Source of the DNA: Ectobius pallidus
Lineage: Eukaryota; Arthropoda; Insecta; Blattodea; Ectobiidae
Direction of reading: 5' to 3'
Assembly (NCBI GenBank): GCA_964059195.1
Contig: CAXKWD010000006.1
Coordinates: 132,848,539 to 132,912,538, forward strand
DNA length: 64,000 bases
The translations under genes were made by a program, and so were the position numbers. Below, in pieces: positions 48,330 through 59,235 of this stretch. The notes under the pieces are model-generated. The model made no database searches. It saw nothing but the letters and a program-made list of their open reading frames with translations, and had not been told where the DNA came from. The first letter of the stretch is position 1; each line of letters begins with the position of its first letter.

Positions 48330-49560
48330 AAACTATAAAGAACTCTGAAATTCTTAATTGTGAATCTGGTTGAGTGGAAGTGCTTCTTTTTCTCTCCTCT
48401 CCTCTGATGTGGGAAAAAACAGTATAGTTAATACTTATCAAATAAAGCATGGTTAGAGTTTAGGGACCATTTTTTTTCTTTCTGAGAAAAGAATTACTTT
48501 GACAATAATCATGGGTTTTAAATTTGTTTTTGTTTTCCACTGAAAAAAACATTACTACTTCCACTCAGTATAATGGATAATGAGGACCCTCGGTTACTCG
48601 AGAATGAATAAGTGGGTTTCTGTGTTTATGGACGTACCATCTTACCATCGTAGTTAATTAATTTCAATCTAATGTGTGCCATCAAACAGGAAATATTCTG
48701 TGACTAGTGAAATCAATTTAAACTTACAATTTGTAATCATTAGGACAAAACATTTAATTACAAAAAAAATAACGAAAAAGTGCAAAATAAATATGCATTT
48801 ATGACCTATAAATATTATTTTAAATTACCCAAATTGTTGAAAAATTACCAATAAATTATCCTTTATTATTTAATTAATAAGGTTTTACAAGAGAGCAATT
48901 TAATGGATGATAGTATTATGTTTAAATTTACAATATAGAACATTCTTACTTTGTCAGTAACGAAGTAAGTAAATCCATGGTACTTAAGACACTCTTTGTG
49001 GGGGAAGAAAACCATTATTTCTGAACTGGCATGTCCTTCAAATTGCCCTTAGGAAATAGATAATATTACTTAAAATGAAATAACAAAAGAGATATTTAAT
49101 TCTTCTTTACTAGAACACAATTTGCAGGGGTTGCTTCCAATAATTTATATTGAAATAACGGATGAAAACTTGGCGGAGTTTCTCAAATGAAAACGATTGT
49201 GCATTATCAGAAAATAAAGTTTTATACCTCCACTGGAGTTTTTCTTGGAAATGTAGTAGAAGCCAAAATGCACATTCCTTAAAAATATGAGTACTGTAGA
49301 AGTTATGGTATAAGTTTGCTGTGTTTTCTGTGGACTTTATTACCTTATAAAATTGTAACAGACATGCCTTAAAAACTGAAATTATAATGAAAAATTCAAA
49401 ATATAATGTAGCCTAATGTAACACTTTATTAGAAAACTAAAAAATGTTGAAGAATACCTAAGATGCAAAGAACAAGTTAGGCCTACCTATCTCTTGAAAA
49501 TGACGAAAAATGCAAAATAATGCTAAAACAAATTGCCCTTATTTAATGAGTTAATTCATG
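48330..49560. other. No gene seen
   Basis: AT-rich flank without recognisable motifs. Confidence 0.4.
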
Positions 49561-49573
49561 TACACATTCGTAT

Positions 49574-49845
49574 GGGGGGGGGTATGCCGTAGCGTAGTGG
49601 TTGAGGCACTACGCTACAAACCAGAAGGTCGCGGGTTCGATTCCCGATGAGGTCGTAGGAGTTTTTCAATTGGTCTAATCCTTCTGGTGGCACTATCCTG
49701 GCAATCCTGGTGGTAATGGCGGCCGGTGCGCAAGGCTGACAACCTTACCACCTTCACGTTCCGAATGTCCAAAATCTGGGAGCCTCAACCTCCTGGAGCC
49801 CTCTGGGCCTCCATGGCCTGTATAGGGATCACTTCACTTTACTTT
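49574..49845 (+). mobile_element. tRNA-derived SINE (family A2), complete
   Basis: Flanked by a perfect 13-bp duplication TACACATTCGTAT (49561-49573 and 49846-49858). An A-box-like GTAGCGTAGTGGTTGAGG is followed by B box GGGTTCGATTCCCG at 49633-49646. The body contains CTCCTGGAGCCCTCTGGGCC, and the tail is CACTTCACTTTACTTTT. A reversed copy lies at 63065-63340. Confidence 0.95.
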
Positions 49846-49859
49846 TACACATTCGTATA

Positions 49860-50628
49860 CGTCCGAGCTATCTTTCAACCTTCATATAAAAAAAGATGCA
49901 AAGTCTTCATATACCTTGCCCTAGTAATCTTTAATTCGTATTTATTTATATTATTTCCTTATATGCCTACTAATTAAAATTAATATAAAAACGTATACTT
50001 TAATGGGCATTTTTAAAAATATAAAATGTAATGAAGAACCAGGATGTTTGAAAGAAATCTCAAAACTTTAAAATGTATCTGATATAATATGATACATATG
50101 CTAATTCTACTGCTCATTAACTAAATGAATGCCAGAATACGTACGAAGTCTAAAGCAGTAATTTTTGTATGAACTTTTCCCCACTCCCCACTTTCCTGTT
50201 CAATCCATTCCCGCTTCCGTTCACTGCTTAACATTAATAGGAGCACACATGGAAAGAGAGGGAGGGCGAATTTCGCTCCCAGCTACTCCATGTCGTAAAT
50301 CCCAGCAAGATCCCTTCCTCTCCAAAAACCACGTGGATTTCACATATACACGCTACAAAACATCCTGTAATGAAGCTGCTGTATATCAGTGGACTAGAGT
50401 TTGAAATCGCTTTAATAGTGTATGTGTACGAGTGCAGAAATCCTCCCACTCTTCCAGAGTTATCTCTCCAGTTTAACGAAGGCAAGTGAATGCTGGGTTC
50501 CTAGCTTGATGACGACTTCTTCAAATGCGATGCGACGATATTCATGGCAGAATGAATACAACGAGCACTGAATTCATACGTCAGTGGCGGTTTGCAGGTC
50601 AAATAGCACTGCATTTTAAATAAATAAC

Positions 50629-50630
<2 letters not shown>
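49860..50630. other. No gene supported
   Basis: A GC-richer part at about 50165-50560 has overlapping frames on both strands, none recognised. Confidence 0.35.

Positions 50631-50631
<1 letters not shown>

Positions 50632-50682
<51 letters not shown>
50632..50682. repeat. (AAT)n microsatellite, left of hAT-like element
   Basis: About 16 AAT units, interrupted at 50683 by the element and resuming at 51113. Confidence 0.95.
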
Positions 50683-51112
50683 TAGGGATGGGTCGATACC
50701 AGATTTTCTCGATACTCGATACTCGATACCGATACATGATTTTTTCCTCGATACTCGATACCTTCAATATTTCCAGTTTCAATAAATAGGTACATTAAAA
50801 ATTAAAATTTGAGAGAACTGTGTAATACAAACAAAATTAATTTATTCTGCATATTTAATGAGACAAAATTTAATATCATCAGTAGCCTATAATTATTTTT
50901 AAACTTTACATTAAAAGTAAAATTAGTTTTTTAAACAGTCGACTTACAAGTTTTTGTTAAGAAATACTAGCATTCTCACTTAATTGCAGAATTGCAGAAT
51001 TACAAGAGTATCGAAAAAGTATCGAGCTAGTTTTCCGAAGTATCGTTCGATGCCGATACCATGCAAGTATCGAGAGTATCGAGGTATCGAAAGTATCGAG
51101 GACCCATCCCTA
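50683..51112. mobile_element. hAT-like non-autonomous element with subterminal repeats
   Basis: The ends TAGGGATGGGTC and GACCCATCCCTA are perfect inverted repeats. The flanking 8 bp (ATAATAAT) are the same on both sides but lie in a microsatellite, so duplication cannot be proved. Inside both ends are repeated TCGATACTCGATACC / GTATCGAGAGTATCGAGG motifs. Such subterminal repeats are, in hAT elements, transposase-binding sites (known). The middle is AT-rich and non-coding. Confidence 0.82.
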
Positions 51113-51132
51113 ATAATAATAATAATAATAAT

Positions 51133-51318
51133 GGATATTGGCAACAGAGGAAAGTTTAGGAAAGCAATATTTGATAGCGAATTTCCAGAGAAACCCAAGA
51201 AGAAAACGGGAAGTAAATGGATGGAAGAACGGAAACAGCAACATCGCGAAAGAATGAAGAAGTTTTGGGAAGGCAAGATGAAGACAACTGTTTCACGTGG
51301 TCCTAAGCTGGCCTAATA
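51133..51318 (+). repeat. Coding-like repeat ending GPKLA, copy 1
   Basis: An open frame reads through 51131-51316 with a basic, Glu/Lys-rich product (motifs MEERKQQHRERMKKFWEGK and VSRGPKLA, then stop). The same sequence recurs antisense at 55485-55560, down to the GGCCTAA end. Both copies are followed by AAT- or ATTT-type simple sequence, like retroposon tails. It may be the 3' end of an unrecognised gene or retroelement. Confidence 0.6.
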
Positions 51319-51326
51319 GAAAGTAA

Positions 51327-51328
<2 letters not shown>

Positions 51329-51371
<43 letters not shown>
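51329..51371. repeat. (AAT)n microsatellite
   Basis: About 14 units, possibly the 3' tail of the preceding retroposed-looking segment. Confidence 0.95.
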
Positions 51372-51372
<1 letters not shown>

Positions 51373-51404
51373 GTGGATAGTTTTATGGTTATCTAACGGC
51401 GGAG

Positions 51405-51560
51405 GTGTTTTGCAAATTAGACCTATAACCTCGCCTGTGTGTCGGAATTTTATCTTGCTGGAGTTGTTTTACATGATTGTAAATCTACAGTTACAATTAT
51501 GCATACGAATATAACATGTGCCTGGGCCTGGGTCGAACCCTTGACCTTGAGCAAAGTGAC
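51405..51560 (-). mobile_element. tRNA-derived SINE (family B), reversed, diverged
   Basis: Antisense B box GGGTCGAACCCTTGACC at about 51531. The family-B ATTGTAAATCTACAG block is at 51476-51490, with TATGCATACGAATA between. The left part is heavily diverged. Confidence 0.6.
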
Positions 51561-53680
51561 GTACTGACTCTGCAACTCAGGAATTATGAAAGCCTTTTTT
51601 GTGATGATTTCTGGGAATGTCAATTTTAAGGTTATTTCATGTTATTCCATAGGCCTATTGTGAATGTTTGAGCTGATATTAACATTTTCTGTGTAGCCTA
51701 CAACTAATATTGAATGATAGTCGAATCAGTTATAGACTCTGAGGATCCTGAACAAAAAATAACGAATTTATTGTTTATCCTTAGTACTTCTCTTTCATTT
51801 TTTCTGCATTAGCCCCCAAATATAGTCCATAATAATATTATCTGAAAGAGGTCGAAGTAAAAATTTCTTAGACTTTTATTATGTATACGATAATTACACT
51901 AATTAATTTCCTCAGCAACGATACCCTTTTAACTCATTTGCAATACAATGCAAGTCCCACTTGATCGCGAGCGACCTCTTAAAGCATGAAGCACTGCCGA
52001 CATAATTTTCAAGGCTTAGAATTTATACCTATTCTTGGGTATATTTAGGTCGCTGATGCCAAATGTGCCATTAGTTTTGCCCTATCAGCTTTAGTTTTTG
52101 AGATGTGGTATTACCATTTTACGTTTTATATAAATAAAAAGCCGTGCCTATTTGTAGCTTCTAAATCATGTGAAGAGAAAAGCAATACACTAACATTACA
52201 TTAACATTATAATAACAATATAACATGGGGTCTTTCAAAAAAGTGATATTACCACATGCTGTACGGTCGTTTATGACTTACGAACTGTCAATTTTAGGGC
52301 CAAAAACTTATTCAGCTTGGTCAAGAACCTTCACTAGCTATATTATCAAGCAAGATTTTGTTTCACTAGACTAAGAGTTCACGAATAAAATCCCCCCCCC
52401 TCGACAAAAGTAGAGCTGGTAGAGAAAAACTGTTTACATATTTGGAATAAGCACACAAATTATAGCCAAAATCCGGTAAAACATCTGAGACACCAAACAA
52501 ATAGTTCTTTTTTGGGCTGTCTTCTTAACAAAATATGATCTTTTGATGGAACAAGTGCCTAAAATTTTAAAAGTGCCGTAAATTGCATCGCTATATGCAT
52601 TACGAAAATTTACGGAGTGTTTGACAGGACCGCTAAGGCTCTCTCATTGAGCAATTTCTTACTTACAGAGAGCGATAGCCATTACTTCAATTAGCATGAC
52701 GAAAACAGTATCAAAGTTCAAGTAGCCTATCGCTCCCAACTAAAGTTGAATTTTCCAGGAAGAATTTGCCGCCACTGCCTAGCACAGAGTTCATAAGCAT
52801 CTTCCTGAATTCCGGATTCCTGGCCCCCATTTTGCAGACACGCAAGAGAGAGGATGAGCATTTAAATGTAGCCGATTTTAAACGCCAGAGGTGTCATTTT
52901 AACAAAGGATGCAGACCTAATCACGAACTCTTGTTCTTTTCACGAAGGCAAATCGCATCTAGTTTTATTTTATACACTCTCGTCGCGTATTTTCTGATGA
53001 GATGAGACAGGACTAAATTAAAACTTTGCATGAGTCCCCGTACTGGAGTCGTTTTATCTTCACATAATTTAGCGTACTGCCTTTTTTTATAACTGAGGTA
53101 AAGGGGTATTATATATTGTAATATAATTTCCGTTTCAGTTCTCTGTGATGAAGAAGATTGCATCATATTCTTCCTTAGCATTTTATTATTCTTTGTATGA
53201 AATAAAGAGCATTATTATTTGGTTTCTCTAATAAGAGTTCGTATAAGAAGGGCACAAGCACAGGACTTCTTTCAGCCACATATTCACACGTTAAGAGCTG
53301 CGCGTATACTAGAAAAGTGGCGGCCCTAACACATGTTCATTGCGGCCCATGTCATGAAAGGAGAAAAATATATATACTCACTTGCTTTTCCTTCTATTGC
53401 GTGACTCCGTGATGAAATTCAAGACTTTTAGCATTGAACAATTCTTTGATATTATCATTATTCCATTTACTGTGAACTTGAAACAGTAAAAACGTGCATT
53501 CAGCACAAATTAGTTGAGTTGAAAAATAACACTCAATTGTTGTTTCTTATCGACTCAAAAATTGAATTGTACAAGTCCTTACCGAAATTAAGTTTCCAAA
53601 TTCGGATTTCTCGTGCCCAGAAGATTATCGCGTTGTTTGCCTCTTCATATGTGCATGAGAAAGTGCTTCTGACTACTCCT
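51561..53680. other. No gene seen
   Basis: Mixed-composition DNA with no recognised motif. The opposing frames at 52766-53181 are chance. Confidence 0.4.
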
Positions 53681-53692
53681 TAGACTCATTTC

Positions 53693-54386
53693 CAGGGCCG
53701 TGGAAAGAAAGCAAGGGCCCCAGGCACAAATTTTTCCGGGTCCCCATCAAATATTAAATTCTCTACCCAACTTGCCCTTTATAATGTATGCAACAAAAAG
53801 ATTATTTAATGATATTACATAATTATTAAGTACCAGAATGGTACCGGTACTTTATGAGATTGTTTGGTAGACGGAAAATATCTGTCCGTCTGACTGTAAG
53901 CGCGATAACTCAAATACGCTTTATTGGATTTTCATAAAACTTGGTATACCACTTATAACGCCCATGGGACAAAGCCTATTGATTTTGAACCAAATCGGTT
54001 AACTGATGCCGGGCACGAACGGAAAAATACATTAAAATGATCTAATTAGGAACAATTTTATCTATGTACCGGTACCAGTTTCATCTTTTGAAAATTATGA
54101 TTTTAAATGCCGAACGTTAGCGAGGCCTACTGTTGAGTCCAAAAGGATTTTTGCTTCTACTTTTCAAAAATAGCAATTTTTATTCAAGAATAATCCGTTT
54201 CAGATTAACTGATTAATTCCGTGTCACCGTTATACGACAGGGCAATGCAGATAAAATAAACACATAAAACATAACTTAAGCTGTTTATTGACTTATAAAC
54301 AATTTTATTTTAGAGTAAATTTATAAAGTAAAAAAATAATACCTGGTCGGCCGGGCCCCCTTTTGGGACCCCTCTCGTCGGGCCTG
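53693..54386. mobile_element. Non-autonomous hAT element with 8-bp target duplication
   Basis: The 8-bp CTCATTTC occurs immediately before 53693 and immediately after 54386. The ends are CAGGGCCGTGG and, inverted, CAGGCCCGACGAG, with matching subterminal GGGCCCC / GGGCCCCC blocks. 694 bp with no transposase. The middle (about 53850-54110) carries a CCTATTGATTTTGAACCAAA-type segment that looks like another dispersed repeat. Confidence 0.9.
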
Positions 54387-54439
54387 CTCATTTCCTTCCA
54401 GTTGCAACCGGACTATTAAATCTATCGGAAGTACAGACG

Positions 54440-55440
54440 CAGTTCCACTTATCTTTTACTTCTTCATACATGAATAACAGAAAAAGCAGTTCTAAAAATT
54501 GCTCCATTTCAGCATTTCATAAACTGTTTCCCTTTTTTTCATGCCCACTTTGTTGTATGGTATTACCTTCTGGGGAAATTCCCCTGGGTCAAAAATTGCT
54601 TTTAAGTAACAAAGAAAGGCGATTAGGTGTATTGTTGGCGTTAAGGCTAGTTTACATGATGACACTAGGTTTCGTAACCACTTTCATGAAAGTGATTTCG
54701 TGAAACTAATTACACACATTTTCTTTCCAATGCAACCGCACATTTCATGTTATTTCTGAAGTTCAAGTTGTTGAAAGCCCATATAAACGTTTGAAACACG
54801 TATGAATACAAACATTTCACAATCTCCTCACTTCCTCATTTCATTTTACGAAATGCGTACAAGCTAAATAAGCGTATAATCTCAAAATTACTATTATAGT
54901 TTCGTGAAAAGTTGGAATCAGCCGAAACTGCGTAGTGTCGTAACTCATTGTCGCCAGTACATCTAGCGCTTGCGCTTTCAAGTAAAAAACAGTTGCGAAA
55001 CTCAGTTACGAAACCTAATTTCGTCGTGTAAACTAGCCTTTAAACAAACTGAATCATGTAAGTTTCACTTTGTTAACCTTAAAGTGATTTTACCTAGCCT
55101 GTATATTCTGCACACAATTACTTTTGATTAAAGAAAATTCGGAACAGTTCAATCTTAGAGGTGGTAAACACTCGTCTAATACAAGATCTAAGTTTATGAT
55201 CGATGTTGACTATGTACGCAAAGGAGCTTTATAGCCTCTGGAGTTAAACTTTTCAATAAGCTTTCACTATATGCCAGAACTGTTCCTCATAAGAGGTTTA
55301 AGAACTTTTAGAGAAATGGCTCTTACAACAATGCTTCTATAACATTGAAGAATTCTATGAATCTAATGTGAACACTCTGAACTTTTAGTTTTAAGTTTGA
55401 CCATGTCTATAGCAACTGTAGCTGTTCAGTGATAATAAAG
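54440..55440 (+). pseudogene. Decayed LINE 3' end, interrupted by a MITE
   Basis: Before the insertion, one frame reads TLLYGITFWGNSPGSKIAFK, the post-RT block that corresponds to YLLYGVFLWGNSG in the intact LINE. After the insertion come VKLFNKLS and a C-terminal FKNF..LKNS block, matching the MKLFNKLP region. Stops and frameshifts are frequent. The 3' tail is a TTATTA-type repeat near 55442. It is a related but much older CR1/L2-like element. Confidence 0.78.
54642..55041. mobile_element. MITE inserted in the decayed LINE
   Basis: The left end AAGGCTAGTTTACATGATGA and right end TCGTCGTGTAAACTAGCCTT form about 20-bp imperfect TIRs. Related GGTTTCGTAAC / GTTACGAAACC blocks lie further in. 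About 400 bp, non-coding. The target duplication is not certain (TTAA-like on both sides). Confidence 0.8.
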
Positions 55441-55484
55441 AATTATTATTACTATTTATTTATTTATTTTTTTCATTTCGGTTA

Positions 55485-55560
55485 GGCCAGCTTAGAACCA
55501 CATGAAACAGTTGTCTTCTTCTTGTCTTCCCAAAACTTCTTCATTCTTTCGCGATGTTAC
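55485..55560 (-). repeat. Coding-like repeat ending GPKLA, copy 2 (truncated)
   Basis: Antisense to 51242-51315, with CCCAAAACTTCTTCATTCTT and AGGCCAGCTTAGAACCAC. Truncated at about 55560, where an ATT/GTT microsatellite begins. Confidence 0.7.
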
Positions 55561-56115
55561 GTATTATTATTGTTATTGTTATTATTATTATTATTATTTC
55601 GGCCCGCCTTTGGATTTTTTGTCGTTTTGCCCAGGTTTGCCCATCATTGTACTAGAAGGTATAGTCAGCATGTGACTGTTTGGAAGCATTTGCTATTATT
55701 TCGCTGTTTTTTTGTACCATTATTGTTGGAGATTTATTGATATGGAAAGTGTAAAATTTATCTCCTGATAAAATATATATATAACAGAAATTTCACATCT
55801 GTGATTTGTTCATCAATACAAGTAATATAATCTCTCTCAGTCATGTGGAAAAGGTGAAAAGTATTTACGGTCGAATTCAGTTCTTACTCAGTACTTGGGG
55901 CAGCTGGGATATCATCCACCTGCGATTGTAAAGAATAGTGGTTGACAATAGTTCTGCTGTTTTAACGAGTCGTTTCTTAAATAATAGTACGCATAGTGTA
56001 GGCGTAACTAAGTTATAAAATCCGGAGTTATTTAATGACGAACCTTGATTAACATATTATGAGATACTGCAGTTGTCTCTGTAACGGCGGAAGATAACTT
56101 TAAATCCACATACAG
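55561..56115. other. Microsatellite then featureless DNA
   Basis: An (ATT)n run at 55563-55600, then AT-rich DNA without motifs. Confidence 0.4.
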
Positions 56116-56117
56116 TA

Positions 56118-56617
56118 TATGTGACCCTGCCAGGGAATCCTGGAAAAATAAATTTTCTGATTTGAATGGATTCAGCATAAAATTTTGAGCGTTCTAAAAA
56201 TACATTATACCGCTAGCTCAAAAATTGATGTTTTCATGACCTTTGAAACTTTATTGTTCAGAAAGTATAACTTATATATTGATCTTCATTGAAAAGGAAC
56301 TTTCCCATGTTTTAAACATTAGTTTCACAATACTGTATCACGACGTTTACTGTATTTTTTTTATCACGAAAAGTAACAAGGAAATCATTAGGTACCATAT
56401 TAAATTTCCGTTGCGCCTTGTCGATGGGTTTATAGAAGTGCAGACCTTTTTCAAACTAAAAATACTGTGGTTCGAAATGGTATCTTTTTATTTCTTGTGG
56501 TCAGAGTATGTGGTACAAGAATGAAACCAATAGATGGCGACAAAATCTACAAGTTTTACATCCTGACAGCTGTTTACCGAATTTATGGTCGAGTTTCCCT
56601 GGCACGGTCCACATATA
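56118..56617. mobile_element. TIR element, GTGACCCTGCCAGGGAA family
   Basis: The left end TATATGTGACCCTGCCAGGG pairs with the inverted right end, which reads CCCTGGCACGGTCCACATATA, with one indel and few mismatches. About 500 bp, AT-rich inside. The internal sequence matches a partial antisense copy at 39170-39352. Frames inside have no transposase motif. Confidence 0.72.
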
Positions 56618-56619
56618 AT

Positions 56620-57365
56620 ATGGAGTTCTTTACATTTTTTGTATTAACTAAATTTATAAAATCATACTAGCTTTAATCGTCCTTCGTACGATTAGACACG
56701 TATTTGCCCAGTTCTTAGTGTTACCCGAGAAGTGACCATATTTCGCTTTGTTGTTGGTTTTTTTTTTTCATTTAACAGGTTTTTATGATTTTTGTGGAAC
56801 ACTTAGTTATAACCTAATTGTATATTGTCTACAATATATTGTATACAATATTTACTGTTCTTTCTGGAGTGTATATAAGCAGATTGTTCTTCCGGTGTCT
56901 CAGATCGTTGGGCAATATGTCTTGCAGCATACTGAGGGTAGAGAGATGACGAAACTTTGATGATGAGAGTAAATATGCGTATGTTAGAAATAGATTCGCT
57001 AGAGCCAGGCCTTCTCTCCAAGCAACCTTAAGTGCTTTTGTGATGTCGGGTCGCTCGCTCGGAATTTGAATTTAAAATGCGGATTTTTAAACGCGGTTCT
57101 CGTATATGTGCTGATGTGGTACTAAAAAGTTCGTAGGTCATTCCTACAGAAACGTTTGAAAAACGTTTGAAACCTTTTGACTTGATCCATCGTAAACATT
57201 TGGTGTAATTTTTTATAACAGCATACTGTTCACAGCTCGATCTCGTATTTAAATATTCAAAGAATATTTCAGGAAACATAAAATTCATTATGGCAGTTTT
57301 ATTCAGCATTATCTTACTATAGCAGCTCGATTCAAGTACATTTTTCCCAAACCAAGTTTCCAGAG
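56620..57365. other. No gene supported
   Basis: It contains a small palindrome TATTGTATACAATA at about 56837. Minus frames at 56803-57309 are unrecognised. Confidence 0.35.
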
Positions 57366-57368
57366 CAA

Positions 57369-57897
57369 TATTTTTCCTGAAAACTGGGACTAGACTAGAC
57401 TAGACTGGAACTAGAGAAAACTGCATAACGATGAGCTTCACAACCTGTACTCGTCACCAAATATAGTAAAGGTATTTTTCCTGAAAACTGGGACTAGACT
57501 AGACTAGACTGGGACTAGAGAAAACTACATAACGATGAGCTTCACAACCTGTACTCGTCACCAAATATAGTAAAGGTAATTAAATCATGTAGGATGAAAT
57601 GGGCCGGACGTGTTGCACGCATGAGGGAGGAAAGATATATCTTAAAAATATTGGAGATACCCTAAGGGAAAAGACCACTTGGAAGATCTAGACGCAAGTG
57701 GGAGGACAATATTAGGACAGATTGAAGGAAAATCGGATTTGCGAGGGATGGTTGGAGTTAGCACAGAATAGGTTTGAAAGGCGGGCTAAGGTAAGCGCGG
57801 CAATGAACCTTTGGGTTCCATAAAATATATAATATTCCTTTAGCTTACTTAGGAATTGTCTATTGCCATTGAGTGAGTAATTAAGTAAGTAAGTAAT
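57369..57897 (+). pseudogene. LINE 3' end (GHVARM family) with internal 104-bp tandem duplication
   Basis: Third copy of the 5891 family. Positions 57369-57472 and 57473-57576 are nearly identical direct repeats, each containing GACTAGACTAGACTAGACT and the GAAAACT.CATAACGATGAG block. The rest follows the family: GGGCCGGACGTGTTGCACGC, the GGGAGGACAATATTAGGACA block, and the GGAATTGTCTATTGCCATTG 3' UTR. It ends in an AGTA tail. Frames are broken. Confidence 0.88.
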
Positions 57898-57899
57898 AT

Positions 57900-58980
57900 T
57901 TTTCCTAAACTTATTGTTTCTAAAAATAATTGTCCTAATCCAATATTCCCAAGGGGTTTCTTCCCAATCCAAGTTTCTTACATTTTCTCAATCCAATTTT
58001 CTTACAATTTCCCAATCCACATTTTTCAATCAATCTTTTATAAAAATCACCATTCCCCCCCCCCCAAAAAAAAGAAAATATTGAAAAGAAAATGAGTTTG
58101 TAATACTTATGAAGTGAAGCTGTATCCTATAAATTCTCAGATAATATAATATTTTATTATCTTCTTTATAATATGCATGTTGCAAAAGGCATTTTGAGTT
58201 TGTAACAGAACAATTTCTTCTTCGGTTGTGGCCACTCTTCATAGTGGCTTAAAGGAAGTTTTCACGTTTCTGTTTCACACTGTTCTCTACTGAACTCATT
58301 AAGACATTCATATAATGAGGCGTGGTGATTTCCGATGACAGTCTGAATGCATAATGCCACTTTCGTTAATGTTATTGTTGTGATTTGGACCTATAGTCCG
58401 CACGGTGTTAGAAGGCATCTGAGTTGAACCATTGCATGCATTAAAATGACGAATTTACAATAGTATTTTTGGGCTATTGAAAAAATAGGAAACTGTTGTT
58501 GACGCTTGTGGGCGTCCGAACCAGGCAGCAGAACTTCTAAAACGATACTGGTTGATATTCTGCATTAAGACAGACGGACAAGGGATAATTGTTGACCCAA
58601 CCATCAGGTTTGAACAAAGTTATGAATCATTAGAACTCCACTCAGAGAAAACTAACATCTAAGCCCTACTAGACTACCAAATAATATTTTAGGGATAAAT
58701 ATAATCTGTTGGACCCTCAAGTTTGTGGACCGACTGAAGCCCAAATTCCAAAGTTTTTCTGAAGACTTCAAGAAGGAATTTGACGTACCAGCTTCCTTGA
58801 GGGTCAGCAATGTTCTACGGTCCTTCACAAGTCATGGCAAATCCTGCACAACCATGCTTTTCAGTTATTATCTATTGATTTTTTATTTTATTTTATTATT
58901 TATTTTACTTATGTCCTACCATTTTTCAAATTATTGTAATCGCGAATCCTCTGGGCTGTCTCCAATTTTTAAGTTTTTGC
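57900..58980. other. No gene supported
   Basis: AT-rich with a C10 run next to an A-rich run at 58057-58077. The + frame from 58725 has no recognisable domain beyond its first 45 residues. Confidence 0.35.
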
Positions 58981-58984
58981 TCAA

Positions 58985-59235
58985 TTTTGTTGCTACAAAC
59001 AACAATATAAAATATATACAAATGTGATTTCGAACGCCACCCAAACAAACAAAGCTTGTGCTCGGAGGTGGTTCAATACAATGAAGTAAGCCTAACTTAG
59101 ACTAAAATAATTATTTTACAGTAATTCAAATAATTGATTTACAAAACATAGAAAAGTATGATTTAATGCTATTTACAGTAAGGACAGAACATGTTAGGCT
59201 ATATTTACAACAATGGAAATGTACGAATAAACACA
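58985..59235. repeat. Unidentified dispersed repeat, copy 2
   Basis: Colinear with 17938-18205 (ATACAAATGT, CGAACGCC, CTTGTGCTCGG, AGAACATGTTA). Same orientation as copy 1. Confidence 0.6.
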
